DNA from: Chloroflexota bacterium
GTDB taxonomy: Bacteria; Chloroflexota; Anaerolineae; 4572-78
Assembly (NCBI GenBank): GCA_024278725.1
Contig: JAJRSQ010000071.1
Location: 1 to 5,266, forward strand
Length of the DNA stretch: 5,266 nucleotides
Direction of reading: 5' to 3'
Shown here: positions 1 through 4,620 of the stretch, piece after piece
How the letters are laid out: each line of letters begins with the position of its first letter
Position numbering within the stretch: position 1 is the first letter of the stretch
Made by a program: the position numbers and the translations under genes
Notes under the pieces: model-generated
What the model saw: only the letters and a program-made list of their open reading frames with translations
Database searches by the model: none
What the model was told of the DNA's origin: nothing

Positions 1-11
1 CGGCGCGATGA

Positions 12-39
12 TTGCGCGTTCGGCGGTTTTCGGTATAAT
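12..39 (+). promoter_or_regulatory. Probable promoter of tRNA-Leu
   Basis: A perfect -10 hexamer TATAAT lies at 34-39, about 43 bases upstream of the tRNA 5' end. The best -35 candidate is TTGCGC at 12-17 with a 16-base spacer, which matches the TTGACA consensus only in its first three bases. Transcription would begin near 46 and give a short 5' leader to be removed by RNase P. The -10 is clear; the -35 is weak, so the assignment rests mainly on position and the -10 box. Confidence 0.6.
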
Positions 40-81
40 AGGCGACAATAATCCTCATAATAACACCCACCGCCCAATTTT

Positions 82-163
82 GGGGGAGTGTCGGAATTGG
101 CAGACGAGCGTGATTTAGGATCACGTGCCGCGAGGCGTGCGGGTTCGAGTCCCGCCTTCCCCA
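82..163 (+). tRNA. trnL: tRNA-Leu, anticodon UAG
   Basis: A complete type II (long variable arm) tRNA can be folded by eye. The acceptor stem pairs 82-88 with 156-162, with one G-U. The anticodon stem pairs 109-113 with 121-125 around loop TTTAGGA, giving anticodon TAG at 116-118, which reads CUN leucine codons. The variable arm has a GCC/GGC stem (127-129 with 134-136) and loop GCGA. The T arm is GCGGG-TTCGAGT-CCCGC (139-155). The discriminator is A163, as expected for leucine. The 3' CCA is not encoded (the bases after the discriminator are TCA), so it must be added by tRNA nucleotidyltransferase. A terminator follows directly, so the gene is probably monocistronic. Its 3' end is duplicated downstream. 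Confidence 0.97.
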
Positions 164-194
164 TCATCCTGCCTTCGCCCTGCGCGGAGGTTTT
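136..194 (+). repeat. 59-bp direct repeat, copy 1 (tRNA 3' end plus terminator)
   Basis: Bases 136-194 are identical to 246-304, an offset of exactly 110. Identity starts at the last base of the variable-arm stem, runs through the whole T arm, the 3' acceptor strand and the terminator hairpin, and ends inside the T-tract. Repeats of a tRNA 3' end are the classical scar of tyrosine-integrase insertion, but a simple tandem duplication or the collapse of a second tRNA-Leu gene would look the same. Confidence 0.95.
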
Positions 195-199
195 CTTTT
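172..199 (+). terminator. Rho-independent terminator of tRNA-Leu (copy 1)
   Basis: CCTTCGC (172-178) pairs with GCGGAGG (184-190), one T-G wobble, around a 5-base loop. A T-rich tail TTTTCTTTT follows at 191-199. It begins nine bases after the tRNA discriminator. The same hairpin recurs at 282-306. Confidence 0.85.
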
Positions 200-201
200 C
201 T

Positions 202-242
202 GGGGGGACACCCCCCATGCCCCCCGCCGTTGTTGCCAACGG
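202..242. other. Spacer with two short GC-rich hairpins
   Basis: The 51-base spacer between the two 59-bp repeats carries two perfect inverted repeats. GGGGGG (202-207) pairs with CCCCCC (211-216) across a 3-base loop, followed by another C-run at 220-225. CCGTTG (227-232) pairs with CAACGG (237-242) across TTGC. Neither is followed by a T-tract, so they are not ordinary terminators. They could be a remnant of lost tRNA or mobile-element sequence. No coding signal is seen. Confidence 0.6.
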
Positions 243-245
243 GAA

Positions 246-273
246 CGTGCGGGTTCGAGTCCCGCCTTCCCCA
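246..273 (+). pseudogene. tRNA-Leu 3' fragment (T arm and 3' acceptor strand only)
   Basis: The T stem-loop GCGGG-TTCGAGT-CCCGC and the acceptor strand CTTCCCC are intact, but the preceding bases (about 195-245) cannot be folded into a matching acceptor 5' strand, D arm or anticodon arm. It cannot make a functional tRNA. It is either an att-like scar, a tandem duplication product, or what is left of a second tRNA gene. Confidence 0.8.
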
Positions 274-304
274 TCATCCTGCCTTCGCCCTGCGCGGAGG
301 TTTT
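246..304 (+). repeat. 59-bp direct repeat, copy 2
   Basis: This is the second perfect copy of 136-194. It contains a T arm and 3' acceptor strand (249-272, discriminator-equivalent A273) with no D arm, anticodon arm or 5' acceptor strand upstream, followed by a second copy of the terminator hairpin. Confidence 0.95.
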
Positions 305-306
305 TT
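282..306 (+). terminator. Duplicate Rho-independent terminator (copy 2)
   Basis: CCTTCGC (282-288) pairs with GCGGAGG (294-300) around a 5-base loop, followed by six T residues (301-306). It backs up copy 1 against read-through from the tRNA. Its T-tract forms the left flank of the palindromic element at 307-497. Confidence 0.8.
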
Positions 307-497
307 GGTAGTGGTTAAAATTGACTGACAGGATACGCAGGTGTCATTGCGAGGCGTGCAACGCCGACCTGTGCCCCAACGGGGTAAGCAATCTCCGTCA
401 TTGCAGTGTGGAGATTGCACCCTTCGGGCATTTTCAACTTCGCTACGCTCGCAATGACAACCGATTATCTTTGTATCAGTCAAAAAACACCACTACC
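307..497. mobile_element. MITE-like palindromic element, non-coding, 191 bp
   Basis: The ends are imperfect terminal inverted repeats: 307-328 and the reverse complement of 476-497 match at 17 of 22 positions (GGTAGTGGT and TTGACTGA shared, five mismatches between). Nested inside are a perfect 12-bp inverted repeat (342-353 with 448-459, TGTCATTGCGAG), a perfect 9-bp one (388-396 with 410-418, GCAATCTCC), and a small GGCGT/ACGCC hairpin (353-357 with 361-365). The whole unit could fold as one long cruciform. Both flanks carry GGTTTTTT (299-306 and 498-505), consistent with an 8-bp target duplication, although that sequence is low-complexity. The TCATTGCGAGG...GCAATCTCC core is a widely dispersed repeat type in bacterial genomes (from memory). 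It carries no transposase, so it would need one in trans. Short open frames across it are artefacts. Confidence 0.8.
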
Positions 498-505
498 GGT
501 TTTTT

Positions 506-608
506 ATGTGGATGGATGTAGCCGTCGATTTCCGCATGTTTCGTCCCCTTTACCCCTTACTTTTTACCTATAATTTTACATAAGCAATCTAGCGTTCTGT
601 GAGTTTTG
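506..608. other. Intergenic spacer, no feature seen
   Basis: This AT-richer stretch lies between the right flank of the palindromic element and the operon promoter. I see no convincing open frame, RNA fold or repeat. A pyrimidine-rich run occupies roughly 540-570. Confidence 0.5.
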
Positions 609-617
609 TGGTATAAT
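609..617 (+). promoter_or_regulatory. Extended -10 promoter of the four-gene operon
   Basis: TGGTATAAT at 609-617 is a perfect extended -10 element (TGn followed by TATAAT). No good -35 hexamer sits 16-18 bases upstream (bases around 588-595), which is typical of extended -10 promoters. Transcription would begin near 624 and leave a 5' leader of about 50 bases before the ATG at 675. No operator-like inverted repeat is evident nearby. Confidence 0.7.
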
Positions 618-661
618 GGTTATGTCAGATGAAAAATCGACTGTATGGTCAAATTTTCGCC

Positions 662-670
662 GGAGGTGAT
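662..670 (+). promoter_or_regulatory. Strong Shine-Dalgarno selecting the ATG at 675
   Basis: GGAGGTGAT is a nine-base match to the 16S rRNA 3' tail and ends four bases before the ATG at 675. The upstream in-frame ATG at 645 has no such site, and the in-frame ATG at 669 overlaps this one. The start is therefore best placed at 675. Confidence 0.85.
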
Positions 671-674
671 GCGT

Positions 675-2582
675 ATGGCTAGAAAACGCCCTAGCCTCAA
701 AGATAAAAATGTCTTCAAACGCAGCAAAGAAAAGGAATTGGATGCGCTCTTCGGCGCACCCGCCGATTCCCCGTCTGCGGCGAAGAAGACCCCGACGTCT
801 GCGAAGAAGCCCGCTCCCGCCAAAAAACCGGCGACGCGACGGCGCACATCCACCAAAAAAAGCACCGCGGCGAAAAGCAGCGCCAAAACCGGCGCGTCCA
901 AAACGTCTACCCGCACCACAAAGGCGAAACCCACCACCCGACGCAGCACCCGGCGAAAAACGACCCCCAAACCCATCGACCCTGTGGATGAACTGGCGGC
1001 GCTCGCCGAGGCGGCAGAGGCGAGCCTCAGCCCGGCAAACGTGCCCACCCCCCGCGATTCGCATTCGGTGAGCATGGGCGAAAACCTTCCGATGGGAGAA
1101 GCCGGGGATGATGCCCATTACGGTGCGGCATACGAAAATCTGCCCCCTGCGCTGGAAACGCCCCCCGGCGGACCGCTCAATGAGCATTTGCCCGCCAACG
1201 AAGCGGGGAATCTCACCGATGCCCTTGACCCGCTGGCGGATTTTCCGGTGGCGCTCGATGAACCGCTCGGTGGCACGCCCACTGAGGATTTGCCGTCGGA
1301 AGAAATTGGCGATATGGATTTCCCCACCGCGATGGAATCGCCGTTGGGCGGCGCGCCCGTGGAAGACCTGCCCAGCGGGGAAATTGGGGATGACACCACC
1401 CCCATCAATCCGGTCATTGATTTTCCCGTCGCTTCCGGCGCAACCACCACCACCGATGAGTCCGATTTGGCGGCACTGCTCGATTCCGCATTGGCGGAAG
1501 AACCCGCGCCCGCCAAACCCGCCGCCGAACCCACGCCCGCACCGTTCAGCCCCGGTATCCCCGCCGCCGAAACCGCCCCACCCGCGTGGAGCAGCTCCAC
1601 GGTGGGCACGCCGACCTCTTCCAGCGTGTCGCGCTCGTCGGCGCTGTCGTTGGGAACCGGCAGGGATTTCGACAATCTATTCGATTTCACCCGCACGGAT
1701 GACGAAGCACCGACCCTCTCATTTGAGTTGCCCGCCGACGCGGAAGATTTATCTCCGGAAGAGATGAAAGAACGCCGCCGGTTGCTGAACGACCCGCGCA
1801 TCCGCGAGCAATTTTTGCAAATTTACAACGCCATCGACGCGCTGTATGAGCAGATTTTGGATGAAAATATCAGCGTCAGCAAAGAAATCACCGATTGGGC
1901 GCACAAACTGCTGGCGGAAACCCGCTACATCATGATGAACTACCAGATAAAATATCTGGCAAAGGCAGAATGGAACATCGAACAGGTGAAAGCCCGGCTC
2001 GACCGCGCGGAAGAAAGCGCCCGCCAAGCCGACCGGTGGAGTCGCTGGCTGGTGGTTTGGGGGATGATTTGGTTTGTAGTCTTCGTGTATCTCATCTTCA
2101 ACCCTGATTTTCTGCTGAACATCCTCACCAGCAACAAAGCCATTTCGGACTTGCTGGTTCCCGATGTCTTCCTGCGTTCACTCTTCTTCGGCGCAATTGG
2201 CGGCGTGGCGGCAGTCTTCCACAGCCTGTTGAAATATGTCACCAACCGCCGCTTCGATGTGGAGTACGTCCTTTCATATTTTGTGAAACCGTTCATGGGC
2301 ATGATTGTCGGCACGCTCATTTATCTGATTGTCTTTGTGGTGATGCGTCCATTCGGGCTGACCCCGACGGTTTTGCAACAAACCACGCCGGGGGATTCAA
2401 CCAGCCGTTTGATTTTTGAGGTGCTCTCGTACTTTTTAGCCACTGCCGCCGGCTTCAAAGAAAATCTTGCCTTTGATTTACTGGGCAGGGTGCTGAAAGT
2501 GATTTTCCGCGACACGGAAGTGGAGGAGGAGATTGTTCCGCCGCCACCGCCGGGACCCTTTCCGCTTGAAGGCAGCGCCTAA
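675..2582 (+). CDS. Large membrane protein with H1-like basic tail and acidic repeats
   Basis: I do not recognise a named family, so function is unknown. The protein is 635 residues from ATG 675; the frame is open from ATG 645, but the Shine-Dalgarno favours 675. Residues 1-100 are extremely rich in Lys, Arg, Ala, Thr and Pro, like a histone H1 tail. Residues 136-239 hold four acidic repeats of the type E-x-L-P-x-x-E-[AI]-G-[DN], alternating with a P-[LP]-G-G motif. Residues about 256-330 are a Pro/Ala/Ser/Thr linker. Residues about 360-455 are charged and helical, possibly coiled coil. Four hydrophobic segments follow at about 457-475, 499-517, 539-557 and 579-594. The positive-inside rule puts both ends in the cytoplasm, with the basic loop (Asn-Arg-Arg) between segments 2 and 3 also inside. 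The C-terminus has an acidic patch and a run of five prolines. The glycine-rich membrane core and the A-G-F-K-E-N motif after the last segment recall a widespread uncharacterised membrane domain (uncertain memory). As first gene of an operon with two ParA-type ATPases, it is a plausible membrane anchor for nucleoid or protein positioning (inference). Confidence 0.9.
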   Translation: MARKRPSLKDKNVFKRSKEKELDALFGAPADSPSAAKKTPTSAKKPAPAKKPATRRRTSTKKSTAAKSSAKTGASKTSTRTTKAKPTTRRSTRRKTTPKPIDPVDELAALAEAAEASLSPANVPTPRDSHSVSMGENLPMGEAGDDAHYGAAYENLPPALETPPGGPLNEHLPANEAGNLTDALDPLADFPVALDEPLGGTPTEDLPSEEIGDMDFPTAMESPLGGAPVEDLPSGEIGDDTTPINPVIDFPVASGATTTTDESDLAALLDSALAEEPAPAKPAAEPTPAPFSPGIPAAETAPPAWSSSTVGTPTSSSVSRSSALSLGTGRDFDNLFDFTRTDDEAPTLSFELPADAEDLSPEEMKERRRLLNDPRIREQFLQIYNAIDALYEQILDENISVSKEITDWAHKLLAETRYIMMNYQIKYLAKAEWNIEQVKARLDRAEESARQADRWSRWLVVWGMIWFVVFVYLIFNPDFLLNILTSNKAISDLLVPDVFLRSLFFGAIGGVAAVFHSLLKYVTNRRFDVEYVLSYFVKPFMGMIVGTLIYLIVFVVMRPFGLTPTVLQQTTPGDSTSRLIFEVLSYFLATAAGFKENLAFDLLGRVLKVIFRDTEVEEEIVPPPPPGPFPLEGSA

Positions 2583-2613
2583 TATTTACGGCTCAAAGTG
2601 ACGGCAGGCAAAC

Positions 2614-3384
2614 ATGATGCGCAAAATTGCGGTGGTCGGTTTTAAAGGCGGTATCGGCAAAACAACCATCTGTGTGAATTTGAGCGCCGGACTCGCGTTG
2701 CGGGGAAAGCGTGTTCTGCTGGTTGATACCGACACGCAATCGAATGTGGCGATGGCGTTGGGGGTGACAAATTACACCTACTCGCTGGCAGACGTGTTGA
2801 GCCGCGATGTGCCGCTGGCGGACGCCATCATTCCCACCCGCAACAATTTGGATATTGTGCCGGGCAGCCTTTCGCTGTTTAAAGCCCAACAGCGTATGGT
2901 GATGGAAATTGCCCGCGAAGAAATTTTCTTCAATCTGTTCAACGGCACGGATGATTACGATTTTCAGATTTTTGACTGCGCGCCGTCACTATCGCTGCTC
3001 ACCATCAACGCCATGTATTATGTGGATGAAGTCTTCGTCCCCGTCTCGATGGAAATGCTGGCGATGGCGGGCGCGCGTCAATTCATGACCTATTTGCGAC
3101 AGGTGAGCCGCATGTTGGGGCGCAGCGCGTCCATCCGGCTCATCATCCCGTCATTTTTTGACCCGCGCCGCAAAGTGAGCAATATCATCATGACCATGCT
3201 GAAAGAGGATTTCGGCAAGCGGGTAACGCCGCCCATTTGGGTGGACACAAAACTTTCTGAAGCACCGGGCGAAGGGAAAACAATTTTTGAATACGCGCCA
3301 CGCAGTCGAGGAGCGAGAGATTATACGCGCTTCACCGAGTTGGTGCTGAAGATGCGCCCCGTTCGCCGCAACAACCATCGCTGA
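2614..3384 (+). CDS. Divergent ParA/MinD-family ATPase
   Basis: A 256-residue ParA-type P-loop ATPase without an N-terminal helix-turn-helix. The deviant Walker A is KGGIGKTT (11-18), with the signature lysine K11 and P-loop K16 both present. The A' motif reads DTDTQ (38-42) where ParA proteins usually have DxDPQ, and Walker B reads FDCAPS (120-125) instead of IDCPPS, so two conserved prolines are replaced. The C-terminal signature is strong: SEAPGEGKTIFEYAPRSRGA (215-234). Family members form ATP-dependent dimers that bind DNA non-specifically and position chromosomes, plasmids or protein clusters, usually with a partner that stimulates hydrolysis. The gene begins 31 bases after the membrane-protein gene, with only a weak AGG ribosome site (2606-2608); ATG 2617 is an equally possible start one codon later. 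It sits directly before a second, canonical ParA gene, so the two may work as a pair or heterodimer (inference). No ParB is present. Confidence 0.93.
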   Translation: MMRKIAVVGFKGGIGKTTICVNLSAGLALRGKRVLLVDTDTQSNVAMALGVTNYTYSLADVLSRDVPLADAIIPTRNNLDIVPGSLSLFKAQQRMVMEIAREEIFFNLFNGTDDYDFQIFDCAPSLSLLTINAMYYVDEVFVPVSMEMLAMAGARQFMTYLRQVSRMLGRSASIRLIIPSFFDPRRKVSNIIMTMLKEDFGKRVTPPIWVDTKLSEAPGEGKTIFEYAPRSRGARDYTRFTELVLKMRPVRRNNHR

Positions 3385-3407
3385 TACCGAGATTTTCGGC
3401 ATTCCAC

Positions 3408-3421
3408 AGGAGGATTTCGTG
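3408..3421 (+). promoter_or_regulatory. Shine-Dalgarno selecting the GTG start at 3419
   Basis: AGGAGG at 3408-3413 sits five bases before GTG 3419-3421. The following codons give T-R-I-I-A-V-A-N-Q-K-G-G, the normal ParA N-terminus, so the rare start codon is well supported. Confidence 0.85.
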
Positions 3422-4192
3422 ACACGCATAATCGCAGTTGCCAATCAAAAAGGGGGTGTGGGGAAAACAACCACCGTGGCAAATCTGGGTGTCGCCTTCG
3501 CCCAAAAAAGAAAGAAGACGCTGGTCGTTGATTTAGATCCGCAAGGGGCGCTCACCGCCGGGTTCGGGCTGTTTGCCGATGACCTTGCCCCTTCCGAAAC
3601 CACCTATACCGCCCTCACCAATCCAAAAGTAAAAATGCGTGAGTTGATCCATCCCGTCAAGACCTATTTGGATTTAATCCCCGCCAACCGCGATCTGGCA
3701 ATGGCGGAAGTGGAACTTCTGCCCGAAATCCGGCGCGAATTGCGGTTGCAATCGGCGCTGGAGCCGATGAAAGAATGGTATGATTTCATCCTAATTGACT
3801 GCCCGCCCAGCTTGGGTATACTTACCACCAACGCATTGTGCGCCGCCACGGAGGTGCTCATCCCCCTGCAAACCGAGTATTTTGCGATGCGCGGGTTGCA
3901 ATCACTGCTGGAAACGGTGGAGCAGGTGAAACGCCGCCTGAATCCAGTCCTCAATTTGGCGGGGATTGTGGCAACGATGTACACTACCGGCACGGTTCAT
4001 GCGCGGGAAGTGCTGGATGAAATTCACGATGTGTTTGGCAGCAAAGTGTTGGACGTGGTGATTTACAAAAGTATCCGTTTCGCGGAAGCGACGGTTGCCA
4101 GCCAAGCCATCATCGAATATGCCCCGGAACACAAAGGCGCGGAATCGTACCTTGATTTGGCAACTATTTTGATTAAACAGAAGAAAGGATAA
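3419..4192 (+). CDS. parA: ParA/Soj-type ATPase, canonical
   Basis: A 257-residue ParA/Soj-family ATPase starting at GTG with a strong ribosome site. All core motifs are standard: deviant Walker A KGGVGKTT (11-18), A' motif DLDPQG (38-43) and Walker B LIDCPPS (125-131). The segment KRRLNPVLNLAGIVATMY (171-188) and the later RFAEA and EYAPEHKGAESY (233-244) follow the Soj pattern. One deviation is VIYKSIRFAEA (214-224), where Soj-like proteins more often have a proline at the tyrosine position. The family binds nucleoid DNA as ATP dimers and drives segregation or positioning when a partner triggers hydrolysis. There is no DNA-binding HTH domain, so autoregulation of the P1 ParA kind is not expected. 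It lies 34 bases after the divergent ParA gene and 12 bases before the Trypco1-like gene. Because no parB is adjacent, it could be an orphan positioning ATPase rather than the chromosomal segregation ParA. Confidence 0.95.
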   Translation: MTRIIAVANQKGGVGKTTTVANLGVAFAQKRKKTLVVDLDPQGALTAGFGLFADDLAPSETTYTALTNPKVKMRELIHPVKTYLDLIPANRDLAMAEVELLPEIRRELRLQSALEPMKEWYDFILIDCPPSLGILTTNALCAATEVLIPLQTEYFAMRGLQSLLETVEQVKRRLNPVLNLAGIVATMYTTGTVHAREVLDEIHDVFGSKVLDVVIYKSIRFAEATVASQAIIEYAPEHKGAESYLDLATILIKQKKG

Positions 4193-4204
4193 TCAACCAG
4201 AATT

Positions 4205-4567
4205 ATGACCGACTACATTGAGTCAACCGTTGGGGAAAATGGGAAAATTCTCATTGAAGTGACCGACAATCGCGGACATGTGGGCTTTGGTGTCCAGCAA
4301 AGTAATGAAGAGAAAAAAGCGACCGCCAACAACGCCTTTTCGCAGGCGATGGAGACCATCCAAATGGCGGCGGCGAGCGTGTTCGACACCCTGCACGGGA
4401 TGGAAAACCAGCCCGACCACGTGAAGATTGATTTCGCCATTAAGATTGACCCCGCCGCTGGGGCGATGCTTGCCCGCGCCGATAGCCGCGATTCGCAGTT
4501 GCGGGTATCGTTGGGCTGGAAAATTTCTGAACCGGAACGCCCGTCCGAAGACGAAACCGACGCATAA
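4205..4567 (+). CDS. Trypco1 (CU044_2847)-like small protein
   Basis: A 120-residue soluble protein with no signal peptide or membrane segment. Its layout resembles the Trypsin-co-occurring domain 1 (Trypco1, CU044_2847-type) family as I remember it. There is an N-terminal strand pair (K-I-L-I-E-V, 14-19), a central helix (about 40-66), and then the diagnostic end: V-K-I-D-F-A-I-K-I (73-81), a Gly/Ala-containing turn and a final strand L-R-V-S-L-G-W (99-105). The C-terminal tail is acidic. Trypco1 proteins are described as small accessory domains found next to trypsin-like peptidases and in predicted NTP-dependent conflict systems; their biochemical role is not known. It is the last gene of the operon, 12 bases after parA, with no good Shine-Dalgarno of its own (AAAGGA at 4184-4189 is distant), so translation is probably coupled to parA. 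The strong terminator follows 17 bases later. The family call is by motif recognition and needs a profile search. Confidence 0.85.
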   Translation: MTDYIESTVGENGKILIEVTDNRGHVGFGVQQSNEEKKATANNAFSQAMETIQMAAASVFDTLHGMENQPDHVKIDFAIKIDPAAGAMLARADSRDSQLRVSLGWKISEPERPSEDETDA

Positions 4568-4584
4568 CCGTTCTTTTCAATCCC

Positions 4585-4620
4585 GCGTGCCGTATCCTCC
4601 CCGGACGGCACGCTTTTTTT
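4585..4620 (+). terminator. Strong Rho-independent terminator of the operon
   Basis: A perfect 9-bp stem, GCGTGCCGT (4585-4593) with ACGGCACGC (4605-4613), has an 11-base loop and is followed by seven T residues (4614-4620). It ends the plus-strand operon. The convergent murA stop codon (4619-4621) overlaps the last two T residues. On the minus strand the hairpin has no T-tract after it, so it is a good terminator only for the plus strand. Confidence 0.93.

Noticed and set aside
3..17. GCGC...GCGC inverted repeat as the terminator of an upstream gene
   Set aside because: The stem is only four base pairs and the T-run at 27-30 is short and distant; there is too little sequence at the edge to judge.
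88..328. Plus-strand frames of 76 and 67 codons across the tRNA and its repeat
   Set aside because: They overlap the tRNA and terminators, and their sequence is dictated by the repeats.
274..483. Minus-strand open frame of 69 codons containing C-H-C-E-R-S-E
   Set aside because: It is a translation of the palindromic repeat element; frames of this kind arise wherever this repeat type occurs. No ribosome site or promoter supports it.
307..497. CRISPR array or functional RNA reading of the nested repeats
   Set aside because: The repeats are inverted and nested rather than direct and regularly spaced, which fits a palindromic mobile element.
645..674. ATG 645 as the start of the membrane protein
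   Set aside because: It has no Shine-Dalgarno, whereas GGAGGTGAT at 662-670 points to ATG 675; the ten extra residues look like leader sequence.
576..1187. Long minus-strand and alternative-frame ORFs over the start of the membrane-protein gene
   Set aside because: They are shadow frames of a GC-rich, low-complexity coding region, with Arg/Gly- or Pro/Arg-rich translations and no initiation signals.
4418..4425. CACGTGAA as a parS half-site (also CACGTG inside the tRNA at 122-127)
   Set aside because: Only the central bases of the parS consensus match, the flanks do not, and both lie within other functional sequence.
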